From: Flavobacterium hydrophilum
GTDB taxonomy: Bacteria > Bacteroidota > Bacteroidia > Flavobacteriales > Flavobacteriaceae
DNA length: 64,000 nucleotides
Reading direction: 5' to 3'
Assembly: GCF_003202405.1 (NCBI RefSeq)
Contig: NZ_QJHL01000001.1
Coordinates: forward strand, 1,054,001 to 1,118,000
Each line of letters starts with the position of its first letter. Positions within the stretch are counted from its first letter, which is position 1. The position numbers and the translations under genes are program-made. The notes below the pieces were generated by a model that worked only from the letters and a program-made list of their open reading frames with translations, did not search any database and was not told where the DNA came from. Positions 17,255 to 25,269 of this stretch are shown here, in pieces.

Positions 17255-17665
17255 ATGGAAACAAAAATCGTATACACAGGAAAAACACACACTACAGGAG
17301 GCCGTAACGGTGCTTCTCAAAGTTCAGATGAGCAGTTAAACATTAAATTAAGTTCACCCGGAACTTCACGTCCGGGTACAAATCCTGAACAGCTTTTTGC
17401 TGCAGGCTGGTCGGCTTGTTTTATTGGTGCTTTAGGAATAGCGGCTTCGTCACAAGGGATTAAACTTCCTGTAGATACTGCCGTAAACGCGGAGGTTGAT
17501 TTATGTGTAACCGAAGGTGAATATTCTCTTCAGGCACGTTTAAACATCAGTCTTCCGGGAATCGACCGTGAGATGGCAGAAGCTTTGGCTGCCCAGGCAC
17601 ATCAGACGTGCCCTTACTCTAAAGCAACGAAAGGTAATATTAACGTTGAGATTACTATTTTGTAA
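17255..17665 (+). CDS. OsmC/Ohr-family organic hydroperoxide resistance protein
   Basis: Thiol peroxidase of 136 residues that reduces organic hydroperoxides in the cytoplasm. The two redox cysteines are in FAAGWSACFIGAL and HQTCPYSKATKGN, the standard Ohr positions. The N-terminus VYTGKTHTTGGRNGASQSSD and the segment SPGTSRPGTNPEQLFAAGW are those of the Ohr subgroup rather than OsmC. The gene stands alone between the hydrolase and the DUF1223 gene. No MarR-type OhrR gene is beside it; the nearest MarR-like regulator is the HxlR gene at 14014. Confidence 0.94.
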   Translation: METKIVYTGKTHTTGGRNGASQSSDEQLNIKLSSPGTSRPGTNPEQLFAAGWSACFIGALGIAASSQGIKLPVDTAVNAEVDLCVTEGEYSLQARLNISLPGIDREMAEALAAQAHQTCPYSKATKGNINVEITIL

Positions 17666-17675
17666 AAAGTTAAAA

Positions 17676-17716
17676 GTGAGATGTGAAATGTTTTAAAATA
17701 ATTTTTCACATCTCAC
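17676..17716. repeat. Intergenic hairpin after the Ohr gene
   Basis: GTGAGATGTGAAA (17676-17688) and TTTCACATCTCAC (17704-17716) are perfect 13-bp inverted arms around an AT-rich loop. TTTCACATTTCACA-type strings also occur at about 15470 and 17210, so this belongs to a small local repeat family; it may serve as a terminator. Confidence 0.75.
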
Positions 17717-17748
17717 ATTTTACCTCTAACATTTAACGCACAATACAG

Positions 17749-18480
17749 ATGAAAAATATACTAACTTTTATAATCCTGTTTCTCTTAACAGGAAACACCA
17801 TTTTCAGTCAAAACTATCCAGACAAAAAAGGTTTTGCTCTTTTAGAATTGTATACTTCCGAAGGCTGTTCGAGTTGTCCTCCTGCTGATGAACTGCTGGG
17901 CAAAATTCAGAATGAATACAAAGACGACAATGTTTATGTTTTGGCTTATCACGTAGATTATTGGGACAAACAAGGTTGGAAAGATGTTTTTAGCAATGCT
18001 GATTTTACCAAAAGACAATATGATTATGCTAAATTTATGGACAAAGCCCCTATTTACACACCTCAGGTAATCATTAATGGTAAGGCAGATTACATAGGTT
18101 CTCAGGAAACGAGTCTTCGAAACGGAATTAAATCGGCAATCTCAAAATCTGCTTCGTCAAATATAACTTTTGAAACAACTCAAAATGATGCTAAACTTTC
18201 TATAAATTTTAGCATTGAAGGAACTTCGAAAAACAGCCGTTTGTTTATTGCTGTAATTCAGAAATCGGCAAAAAGCAATGTAAAAAGAGGAGAGAATGCA
18301 CATCGTGTTTTATCACATTACCAAATTGTTCGTCAGCTGCAGTCGGTTGATTTGAATAAAGCTAAAAAAGGAACTGTCTCAGTTCATCTGCCTAAAAATT
18401 TCAATAAACAGGATTTTGAAATTATTGGCTTTGTACAGGATATGAATTCGGGTGCTATATTAGGAGTTAAGTGTGCGTAG
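17749..18480 (+). CDS. DUF1223 family secreted thioredoxin-like protein
   Basis: A 243-residue protein with a signal peptide ending at TIFSQN. The core LLELYTSEGCSSCPPADELL contains a CxxC pair in a thioredoxin-like fold, followed by VLAYHVDYWDKQGW and YTPQVIINGKADYIGS, the hallmarks of DUF1223. The C-terminal half is beta-rich. The function of the family is not established; the CxxC and export suggest a periplasmic redox role, which fits the stress genes around it. It ends just before a palindromic repeat. Confidence 0.9.
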   Translation: MKNILTFIILFLLTGNTIFSQNYPDKKGFALLELYTSEGCSSCPPADELLGKIQNEYKDDNVYVLAYHVDYWDKQGWKDVFSNADFTKRQYDYAKFMDKAPIYTPQVIINGKADYIGSQETSLRNGIKSAISKSASSNITFETTQNDAKLSINFSIEGTSKNSRLFIAVIQKSAKSNVKRGENAHRVLSHYQIVRQLQSVDLNKAKKGTVSVHLPKNFNKQDFEIIGFVQDMNSGAILGVKCA

Positions 18481-18490
18481 TTTATTAATC

Positions 18491-18564
18491 TCACGCAGAT
18501 TTTGCAGATAAAGCAGATTATTGAATCTATGTTTATCTGTTGTAATCTTTTCAAATCTGCGTGA
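18491..18564. repeat. Palindromic intergenic repeat, CGCAGATTT family
   Basis: TCACGCAGATTTTGCAGAT at the left end pairs with AATCTGCGTGA at the right, with a partly paired centre. It shares the CGCAGATTT core with the element at 10568-10632 and separates the DUF1223 gene from the sensor kinase gene. Confidence 0.7.
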
Positions 18565-18623
18565 AATATTTTTTTCAAAATAAACTTATCTTTGACAAAG
18601 CAGTATTTAAAAACAAATAAAAT

Positions 18624-19640
18624 ATGGAAAAAATAAAAGGCTTTCAGGTTTCCCGAAAGTTGATTTGGATAAGTTCTGTTGCGCTTGCCGTTCTTGCTTC
18701 AATACCAAAATTATTTGATGCTGCTTCTACACCCGGAGACATTGTGATTAATTCTTCGATTACACTGTTGTTTTCTATTTTTATATGGTATTATAATATT
18801 TACAGTCTGCCTAAATTTTCTTCACAGCGTACTCATACAAGCTTTTTCAACTGGAAGCTTTTATTTAGTGTTGTTTTAGGTATCGTTGTAATGGTTATTT
18901 TGGTAATTGGACATCAGGAACTTTTTCAAATCTCAAAAATGGATGCTCCGATTATGTTTGAATTACGGGGTGTTTTGATCAATCTGATTGTGTATATGTT
19001 TCTGCACCTGCTTTTTCAGAACTATCAGACACAGCAAATGAGAGTAGAGTTGGAGCGAACACATACCATGAATCTAGGAGCACAATACGAACTTTTAAAA
19101 CAGCAGGTTAATCCGCATTTTTTGTTTAACAGTCTGAATACTTTAAAGTCTATGGTTGATATTAACGATCCGATGAGTTCTGATTTTATATTGAAACTTT
19201 CTGATTTTTATCGTTTTACACTCGAAAGTAGGAAGTTGGATTTAATTCCGCTTAGGGAAGAACTTCAGATTCTGGATTCGTATGTGTATTTGCTGAAAGC
19301 CCGTTTTGAAGACGGATTTATTCTGCACAATAACACAGATCCAAAACAATACGATTCGGCTATTCCGCCTTTTACTTTGCAATTATTAACAGAAAATTGC
19401 ATTAAGCATAATGTCGTTTCCTTAGATAAACCATTAGAAATAAAATTATATACTGAAGGTGATTTCTTAGTAATCGAAAACCCAATTCAGCTTAAAAGAG
19501 GTGTATTGTCTACCGGAGTCGGGCTGGATAATATTAATCAGCGTTTTATGCATTTGGTTCACAAGGAAATCGAAATTGACAAAACAGACACTATTTTTAA
19601 AGTAAAAATTCCCCTGATTTATGACTATCATAATAATTGA
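18624..19640 (+). CDS. LytS/YehU-type sensor histidine kinase
   Basis: Membrane sensor kinase of 338 residues. Four or so hydrophobic helices fill residues 10-135 (WISSVALAVLASIPKLF, SSITLLFSIFIWYY, LLFSVVLGIVVMVILVIG, VLINLIVYMFLHLLF). A short coiled coil then leads to the HisKA_7TM/PF06580 kinase block LLKQQVNPHFLFNSLNTL with phosphoacceptor His165. An ATPase domain with LLTENCIKHNVV (N box) and GVGLDNINQRF (G box) ends the protein. It overlaps its response regulator gene by 20 bp, so the two are translated together. The stimulus is unknown. Confidence 0.94.
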   Translation: MEKIKGFQVSRKLIWISSVALAVLASIPKLFDAASTPGDIVINSSITLLFSIFIWYYNIYSLPKFSSQRTHTSFFNWKLLFSVVLGIVVMVILVIGHQELFQISKMDAPIMFELRGVLINLIVYMFLHLLFQNYQTQQMRVELERTHTMNLGAQYELLKQQVNPHFLFNSLNTLKSMVDINDPMSSDFILKLSDFYRFTLESRKLDLIPLREELQILDSYVYLLKARFEDGFILHNNTDPKQYDSAIPPFTLQLLTENCIKHNVVSLDKPLEIKLYTEGDFLVIENPIQLKRGVLSTGVGLDNINQRFMHLVHKEIEIDKTDTIFKVKIPLIYDYHNN

Positions 19641-20388
19641 AGATGAAGTAAAAACGGCTAAAGCACTTGGCCAGCTAATTTTGAGTATCAGGCCCGATGC
19701 TCAAATTTTGTCGTACATACAAAGCATAGACGGAGCAGTAAGTTATTTGTCAGAGAATGATCAGCCGGATCTTATTTTTATGGATATTCAGCTGGCAGAC
19801 GGCTTGTGTTTTGAGATTTTTAAAAATGTGGAAGTGTTATCACCGGTCATATTTTGTACCGCTTTTGATGATTATGCTATTGATGCTTTCAAATCAAACG
19901 GGATCGATTATGTATTGAAACCCTTTTCCAGGGAAAGTATCGCCGGAGCTATTAAAAAAGCGGCAGAGTTAAAGAATTTCTTCCAAAGGAATAAAAAAGC
20001 AATGCCTGATTTTGATTATTTGTTGACCCGAAATGGCGAAAATAAAGGGAAGAGCAGTTTTTTGGTTTTTAAAAATAATAAGTACCAAACCGTTTTAACA
20101 GAAAATATTGCTTTGTTTTATATAAAAAATGAAACCCCGACGATTATGTGTTTTGATAAAACAGAATATCAGATTACACAATCTCTTGATGAGGTTCATA
20201 AACTGTTATCACCAACGCAATTCTTCAGAATCAACAGACAGTATTTGGTGAATTTTTCTGCAATAAGAGAAGCTGAACATTATTTCTCAAGAAAATTAAT
20301 TATCAAACTGACCATTCCGACTGAAGAAAAATTATTGGTTGGAAAAGAGAAAGCTACGTCTTTTTTGAGCTGGTTGGAAAACCGATGA
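19621..20388 (+). CDS. LytTR-family response regulator
   Basis: A 255-residue response regulator paired with the overlapping kinase gene. The receiver domain (1-120) shows IIIIEDEVKT for the acidic pocket, phosphoacceptor Asp55 in LIFMDIQL, the Thr/Ala switch in FCTAFDDYA and Lys in VLKPFS. The C-terminal LytTR DNA-binding domain (about 145-255) shows FFRINRQYLVNFSAIREAEH. Such pairs often control membrane or envelope responses in Bacteroidota; targets are not visible here. Confidence 0.94.
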   Translation: MTIIIIEDEVKTAKALGQLILSIRPDAQILSYIQSIDGAVSYLSENDQPDLIFMDIQLADGLCFEIFKNVEVLSPVIFCTAFDDYAIDAFKSNGIDYVLKPFSRESIAGAIKKAAELKNFFQRNKKAMPDFDYLLTRNGENKGKSSFLVFKNNKYQTVLTENIALFYIKNETPTIMCFDKTEYQITQSLDEVHKLLSPTQFFRINRQYLVNFSAIREAEHYFSRKLIIKLTIPTEEKLLVGKEKATSFLSWLENR

Positions 20389-20490
20389 AAAATTTGTTTC
20401 AGGTTTTAAGTTTCAAGCCCCAAAAATGACCGAATGAGAACTATATAGTTGTAATTAATTTGAGAAAACCGAAATCTATATCAATATAAT

Positions 20491-20889
20491 ATGTTTAATT
20501 TTTTTAAAAATAAAAAAGATTTACCGGAATTTGACTTTATTAACTCATACTCTAATAAAGAAAAATATTTTGTTCGTGTAAAAAAATGGAATTGGTTAAA
20601 TCCTGAACAAATCTCTTTATTGGAAAAAGATTCTGACGGGAAAATCAAAATGACCACATTAGAGTATTGGCCTCAGGAAATGTTCTTAGATGCTGACGGA
20701 CAAAAAACTATTTCGGAATATTTCGGTATTTTAATTAAGCAATTTAGAGATAGTAAAATGGAAATTCCATCCGATTTGGATAAGTTTATGGTAGAAACGC
20801 TTTTGAGTTTAAAGACGGATTTAAGGGCGATTGAGTTTATGGATTCGCCAAGTGAAATTAAAGCCGCATATAAGAATCCAATAAAATAA
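20491..20889 (+). CDS. Uncharacterised cytoplasmic protein
   Basis: I do not recognise this 132-residue protein. It has no signal peptide, membrane helix or known motif. It is mixed alpha/beta with many Lys, Glu and Asp residues; WNWLNPEQISLLEKDSDGK and TLEYWPQEMFLDADGQ are its most distinctive parts. It lies about 100 bp after the response regulator gene and converges on the AraC gene. Codon use is like that of its neighbours, which supports a real gene. Confidence 0.7.
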   Translation: MFNFFKNKKDLPEFDFINSYSNKEKYFVRVKKWNWLNPEQISLLEKDSDGKIKMTTLEYWPQEMFLDADGQKTISEYFGILIKQFRDSKMEIPSDLDKFMVETLLSLKTDLRAIEFMDSPSEIKAAYKNPIK

Positions 20890-20937
20890 TGGATTTGACA
20901 TACATCATTAACTTGAAACAAAAAACCTGAAACGAAA

Positions 20938-21753
20938 CTAATTCATTTTTGATGGCGGCATTCCATACTGTTTTTTAAAAGCAAATGAAAAATGCGAAAG
21001 ATCTTCAAATCCCACTTCCAAATAAACTTCAGATGGTGTTTTACCTTTTTCTTTTATAAGAAAATAAGCCTGTTGCAATCTCTTTTGTAATAACCATCGG
21101 CTGGGTGAAATTTCAAAAATACGCTGGAAGTCACGTTTAAAAGTCGCCAGACTCCGGCCTGTGAGGTAAGCAAACCGGTCTAATTGCACATTAAAATGAA
21201 AATTCTTCTTCATAAAAGCTTCCAGATCAATTTTGCCTGGCTCATTAAAGTCAAATAAAACATCTTTGAGTTCGGGCTTGCATTGTAATAAAATAGTAAT
21301 GGCTTCTTTTACTTTTAAAGTCTGAAGTTCCTCGGTTATTAATTGATCTTTATTGATATAAGGAATTAAAGAGTCCATTAAACTTTTAAGCAGCGGAACT
21401 TCCTTTAATTGAAAAATAGTTTCCGTTTCAGGACTTTTAATTAAACTGGTTTTCTGATTGTGTTTTATAGAGAAATCACGCAGTACTTCCTGATTAAAAT
21501 AAATTGAAATGGACTGAAATGCGGTATTAGGATCGGGTTGTTTAATGAATTTTATAAGCTGATTCCTTTTGATAAATCGAAAATCTCCAGGCTTAAAAAC
21601 ATACTCTTTGGTACCATTGTTTAAAGTAAGTATGCCTGAAATCTGAAAACTCAAAACATGTTCTGCAGCAAATTGTTCGCCTTCCCGATTTTGAGTGTAG
21701 TAGCAGGAATAAGCAATTGGCGATGTTTTTTGATTTATTTTGGAATCGTTCAT
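20938..21753 (-). CDS. AraC-family transcriptional regulator
   Basis: A 271-residue regulator. The N-terminal part (about 10-150) looks like a cupin-type sensing domain (LSFQISGILTLNNG, FKPGDFRFIKRNQL). The C-terminal 95 residues are the AraC double helix-turn-helix: LDRFAYLTGRSLATFKRDFQ, then RWLLQKRLQQAYFLI and the signature VGFEDLSHFSFAFKKQYG. It is transcribed in the same direction as, and lies 153 bp downstream of, the SDR gene at 21907-22785, a frequent regulator and target pair. Confidence 0.93.
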   Translation of the reverse strand: MNDSKINQKTSPIAYSCYYTQNREGEQFAAEHVLSFQISGILTLNNGTKEYVFKPGDFRFIKRNQLIKFIKQPDPNTAFQSISIYFNQEVLRDFSIKHNQKTSLIKSPETETIFQLKEVPLLKSLMDSLIPYINKDQLITEELQTLKVKEAITILLQCKPELKDVLFDFNEPGKIDLEAFMKKNFHFNVQLDRFAYLTGRSLATFKRDFQRIFEISPSRWLLQKRLQQAYFLIKEKGKTPSEVYLEVGFEDLSHFSFAFKKQYGMPPSKMN

Positions 21754-21906
21754 ATTACAAATTTATAAAAAATCAAGCAGTACCAATTCCTGATACTGCT
21801 TAATTAAAGTTGAAAATATTTTAAACATATAAACAATGAGTTTAAAAATATATACCGTAATTTAATTACATTTGACCATTATCATTGATATTGATATTGC
21901 ATTTTA

Positions 21907-22785
21907 TTATTTCTTTCCGGTATACCATTTTCCTTGTGCTGTATCAAAAAAACTTCCGGCATCATCATGGTCTGTCGATAAACTGATATCTATCCATTTT
22001 TGCATTTCTTCTGTTCGGTTTTGATCAGCATTTTTTAAAATGCCAATTGCCTCGCTTCCTAATACAAGATGTACAGGTGGATTTGGATGAGAAGCTAAAT
22101 CAACCATCACTTTGGCTGCTTTTTCAGGATCTCCAACAGCAACAAATTTTCCACCTTTAAAAAAATCAGTACGCTGTTTTACCATTTCGTAACCTTCTAT
22201 TTCAGGGGCATAAGACATCGAAGCACCCGCCCAATCTGTACGGAAACCACCTGGTTCAACGCTGGTCACGAATATTCCTAACGGAGCAACTTCTTTGGCC
22301 AGAGCTTCGGTAAAGCCACTTAAGCCAAATTTTGCCGCCTGATACATTGTTAAACCCGGATTTCCAACGCGCCCTCCAATTGAACTAATTTGTAAAATCC
22401 TTCCTGAACCCTGTTTGCGCATGTAAGGCAATACAGCACGGGTAATTTCTATTGGTGCATATAAATTGGTCTCTAACTGACTGCGAACCTGCTCAGCGGT
22501 GTAAGCTTCAGCAGCGCCAATGATTCCGAATCCGGCATTGTTTACCAAAACGTCTATTCTTCTAAAATGTTCTACTGCTGTTTTAACAGCACTATAAACC
22601 TGTTCATCATTCGTAACATCTAATGCTAAAGGAAAAATTTGATCTTTAAAACGTTCAGCCAAATCATTTAGCTGATTGATATTTCGCGCTGTTGCTACGA
22701 CTTTATCACCGCTTTCTAAAACTGCTTCAGTAAGATTACGTCCTAATCCTCTTGAGCTTCCTGTAATAAACCATATTTTATTCAT
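21907..22785 (-). CDS. SDR-family oxidoreductase
   Basis: Classical SDR of 292 residues. TGSSRGLGR is the cofactor motif, VATARNIN places an Arg that favours NADPH, NNAGFGI is the structural NNAG, and ISSIGG plus YQAAK supply Ser, Tyr and Lys. The C-terminal extension after PGGFRTDWAG is typical of the 290-residue members that act on small ketones or aldehydes. The AraC regulator gene follows on the same strand. Substrate unknown. Confidence 0.92.
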   Translation of the reverse strand: MNKIWFITGSSRGLGRNLTEAVLESGDKVVATARNINQLNDLAERFKDQIFPLALDVTNDEQVYSAVKTAVEHFRRIDVLVNNAGFGIIGAAEAYTAEQVRSQLETNLYAPIEITRAVLPYMRKQGSGRILQISSIGGRVGNPGLTMYQAAKFGLSGFTEALAKEVAPLGIFVTSVEPGGFRTDWAGASMSYAPEIEGYEMVKQRTDFFKGGKFVAVGDPEKAAKVMVDLASHPNPPVHLVLGSEAIGILKNADQNRTEEMQKWIDISLSTDHDDAGSFFDTAQGKWYTGKK

Positions 22786-22937
22786 TGTAATTGTATTTAA
22801 TTGTTCTTTGCAAATTTACGTTGGAAGGCAACTTTACTATTTTGCTGAAAAGCTCAATTTTATTTGTTTAAAAGCTCATATTTGTTTTGCGAAAAAGCCA
22901 CAAATACAATAAGTTGATTTTAGAATAACATAAATAG

Positions 22938-22992
22938 AATCTCGCAAAGTCGCAAAGAAAATTAAACTTGGCCTCTGCGACTTTGCGAGATT
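22938..22992. repeat. Palindromic intergenic repeat, CGCAAAG family
   Basis: Arms 22938-22957 (AATCTCGCAAAGTCGCAAAG) and 22973-22992 are inverted copies with one mismatch and a 15-bp spacer. It shares its core with 15353-15395. Placed directly after the DoxX stop on the minus strand, it could end that transcript. Confidence 0.85.
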
Positions 22993-23004
22993 AAAAAAAG
23001 AAGC

Positions 23005-23406
23005 TTAGTTTTTTCCTGAAAACCTTGGTGTATAAGTAACACTATATAATTTTCTAAACATTAAATAAGTTACGCTTACCATTGTAAAAGCAATAATAGC
23101 ATCGGTTGTAGCAGAGAAACCCAATACAGCGAGTTTTGAAAAGAAAGCAAAGATAATGTCGAAGAAAACTCCCGCAAATACCCATTCTTTCAATCGTAAT
23201 AACCTGTTCGGAATTAATAAGGTAATGACACCCGCTACTTTAAATATACCTAATAAATAAATGAAATGTTCCGGATAGCCTAACTCTTGTGTAATTTTCC
23301 AAACAATCGGATTTGTCGTAAGTTCAAAAAAACCGCTGGCACCAAACCATAAAGAAGTTAAAATAACGCCTGTCCAATAAATAATTTTTGTTGTTTTTGC
23401 ATTCAT
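23005..23406 (-). CDS. DoxX-family membrane protein
   Basis: Small integral membrane protein of 133 residues with four hydrophobic helices (IIYWTGVILTSLWFGASGFF, FIYLLGIFKVAGVITLLI, WVFAGVFFDIIFAFF, AIIAFTMVSVTYLMF). LGIFKVAG matches the DoxX/DUF4870-like core. Family members are linked to redox and thiol stress in other bacteria, a role that is only suggestive here. It is divergent from the Crp/Fnr gene across 171 bp, so the regulator may control it. Confidence 0.85.
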   Translation of the reverse strand: MNAKTTKIIYWTGVILTSLWFGASGFFELTTNPIVWKITQELGYPEHFIYLLGIFKVAGVITLLIPNRLLRLKEWVFAGVFFDIIFAFFSKLAVLGFSATTDAIIAFTMVSVTYLMFRKLYSVTYTPRFSGKN

Positions 23407-23577
23407 GATTTTAAATTTTTAAGTTGTTAAACAGGACAAATTTGCGTCAAAGGCGATCGGTTTCATATTGATATTTTGGTGAAATGGACAAATTGAAATG
23501 CCAAATAGACAATCGATAAGTTCATTTGATTTTATAACTTTACAATAGACTTTTCAAACCTTAATTGTCCCATTTAA

Positions 23578-24150
23578 ATGGAAGCCAAAATACTTTTACA
23601 ACAGCATATTGCGAAAACAGCTTCATTGACAGAAGAAGAATTCAATTATTTCTTTTCTCATTTTAAGCCAATGTCTTTTAAGAAAGGCCAGACTATAATT
23701 GGTGCAGGAGATAAGGTTGATTGTGAGTACTTTGTTATTTCAGGCTGTCTGAAGGCTTTTTTTATCAATGATGAAATAAAAATGTACATACTTCAGTTTG
23801 CAATGCCAACCTGGTGGACTTCAGATTATACGGCTTTATACAATCAGACTCCTGCAACAATCAATGTAGATTGTATTACTGATGCCGAAGTGCTTTGTCT
23901 TTCTAATACTGACCGCGAAAAACTTTGTGCAGGATTTCATCAGATTGAGCATTTCTTTCGCTGGCGAACCAATAAAGGATATATTGCTTCTCAAAAAAGG
24001 CTTTTATCTTTTATGAATAATAATGTCAAAACACGTTATGAAGAACTTTTGATATTGTATCCGCAATTATATAATCTTGTCCCGAAGCATTTAATTGCCG
24101 CTTATCTTGGTGTTTCAAGAGAAACTTTAAGCAGGCTGCATAATTCTTAG
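23578..24150 (+). CDS. Crp/Fnr-family transcriptional regulator
   Basis: A 190-residue regulator of the short type common in Flavobacteriia. Residues about 25-115 form the cyclic-nucleotide-binding fold (KKGQTIIGAGDKVDCEYFVI, FVISGCLKAFF), but no full cAMP-binding cassette is seen. The C-terminal winged helix ends with HLIAAYLGVSRETLSRL, the Crp/Fnr recognition helix. No cysteine cluster for an Fnr iron-sulfur centre is present. A GTGAT-N4-ATCAC palindrome lies 270 bp downstream of its stop, before the yceI operon, which makes that operon a likely target. Confidence 0.92.
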   Translation: MEAKILLQQHIAKTASLTEEEFNYFFSHFKPMSFKKGQTIIGAGDKVDCEYFVISGCLKAFFINDEIKMYILQFAMPTWWTSDYTALYNQTPATINVDCITDAEVLCLSNTDREKLCAGFHQIEHFFRWRTNKGYIASQKRLLSFMNNNVKTRYEELLILYPQLYNLVPKHLIAAYLGVSRETLSRLHNS

Positions 24151-24213
24151 TTTTTTAGCCACAGATTTGAAGGATTAAAAATGATTTTGTTTCACGCAGA
24201 TTTGAATGCAGTT

Positions 24214-24310
24214 GTCATCCCGAACGAGGGATCTTCGCAGGAAACTCCATAAACAAAATCTCCAATCTTTGTTTAGCTACTTGCGGAGATCCTTCCTTCG
24301 TCAGGATGAC
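24214..24310. repeat. Long imperfect hairpin repeat with GTCATCC/GGATGAC ends
   Basis: GTCATCC at 24214 pairs with GGATGAC ending at 24310. Inner parts GAACGAGGGATCTTCGCA and TGCGGAGATCCTTCCTTCG are also mostly complementary. The ends resemble those of the elements at 41717 and 59857. It fills the space between the Crp/Fnr gene and the yceI operon. Confidence 0.85.
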
Positions 24311-24419
24311 AAAAATGAGGGTAAATTTGCTAAAGGAAAAAAATCTTAGTGAATCTCCGTAAAGAACTTTGTGGATCTCTGTGAAATAAAACCATAGAAC
24401 TTCATCCCAAAATCAGAAT

Positions 24420-24433
24420 GTGATCTACATCAC
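24420..24433. promoter_or_regulatory. Crp/Fnr-type operator GTGATCTACATCAC
   Basis: Perfect 5-bp arms with a 4-bp spacer, GTGAT-CTAC-ATCAC. With one base on each side it also reads TGTGA-N6-TCACG, close to the Crp consensus. It lies 57 bp before the yceI start, upstream of TACTTTTA (24470-24477), a near match to the -7 consensus. A Crp/Fnr gene is the next gene upstream. Function is inferred. Confidence 0.65.
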
Positions 24434-24489
24434 GTAACCAATTTTCATAGTCGCCGTTCCTTTGTATTGTACTTTTAAATACAATAAAA

Positions 24490-25041
24490 ATGGAAACAAC
24501 AAATTTTAAAATCGTAAGCTCAGACAGCAGCGTTGACTGGACCGGAAGAAAAGTAACCGGTGCACATAATGGTACAATTAGTATCAAAGAAGGTAATTTC
24601 ATTTTAGATAATGGAAATGTAAAAGAAGGTAATGTCACCATTAACACTTCTTCAATTAAAATTCTGGATATAACAGATCCGGCAGCAAACGCACAATTCG
24701 CAGTTCATCTTGCCTCAGATGATTTTTTCTCAATCGAAAAATTTCCTACAGCCTCTTTTGATATCTCTTCAGTAAAGGAAATATCAGGTAATACTTTTTA
24801 TCTTGAAGGAAACCTTACCATAAAAGATATTACACACGTTGCCGGTTTCGAAGCAGTAGTTGAAAACAACAGAAATGCAATTACCCTTTCCGGTAAACTG
24901 GTTATTGACCGTACTAAATACGATATCAGATTCCGTTCTGGAAATTTCTTCAAAGATTTAGGAGATACCTTGATTTATAACGACTTCGAATTGGATTTTA
25001 ATATCACTGCCGAAGCCATTTCAGAACAATCTAAAAACTAA
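24490..25041 (+). CDS. YceI-family lipocalin-like protein
   Basis: A 183-residue beta-barrel protein of the YceI family, known to bind long isoprenoid or lipid-like ligands. DSSVDWTGRKVTGAHNGTISIKEG at the start (VDWTGRKVTGAHNGTI within it) and LEGNLTIKDITH, ITLSGKLVIDRTKYDIRF later are the family core. Unlike the classical exported YceI there is no signal peptide, so this version is probably cytoplasmic. It is the first gene of a tight five-gene operon (gaps of 1-18 bp). Confidence 0.93.
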   Translation: METTNFKIVSSDSSVDWTGRKVTGAHNGTISIKEGNFILDNGNVKEGNVTINTSSIKILDITDPAANAQFAVHLASDDFFSIEKFPTASFDISSVKEISGNTFYLEGNLTIKDITHVAGFEAVVENNRNAITLSGKLVIDRTKYDIRFRSGNFFKDLGDTLIYNDFELDFNITAEAISEQSKN

Positions 25042-25045
25042 AGCC

Positions 25046-25264
25046 ATGCCTTACGTAAAACTCGAATTGACTCGTGAAGGCGTAACACGAGAGCAAAAAC
25101 AAAAATTAATCAGCGGAATTACGAATTTAATTACAGAAGTATTAAACAAAGATCCGCATTTAACCCACATTGTAATTCAGGAAATAGAATTAGACGATTG
25201 GGGTTACGCAGGAGAACAAGTATCAGTATTAAGAGAAAAAGGCATAACTGCCGATAAAAAATAA
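25046..25264 (+). CDS. 4-oxalocrotonate tautomerase-family protein
   Basis: A 72-residue tautomerase. After Met removal the N-terminal Pro (MPYVKLEL) is the catalytic base of this superfamily. VTREQKQKLISGITNLITEV and LTHIVIQEI follow the usual beta-alpha-beta layout. It begins 4 bp after yceI and 5 bp before the SDR gene, so it is co-translated. It probably isomerises an unsaturated keto acid or enol; the substrate is unknown. Confidence 0.92.
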   Translation: MPYVKLELTREGVTREQKQKLISGITNLITEVLNKDPHLTHIVIQEIELDDWGYAGEQVSVLREKGITADKK

Positions 25265-25269
25265 AGATC

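Noticed and set aside
23407..23577. Imperfect repeats (AAATGGACAAATTG and AAATGCCAAATAGACAA) between the DoxX and Crp/Fnr genes as an operator
   Set aside because: The match is weak, the spacing has no counterpart elsewhere in the window, and the palindrome at 24420 is a better candidate site for the regulator.
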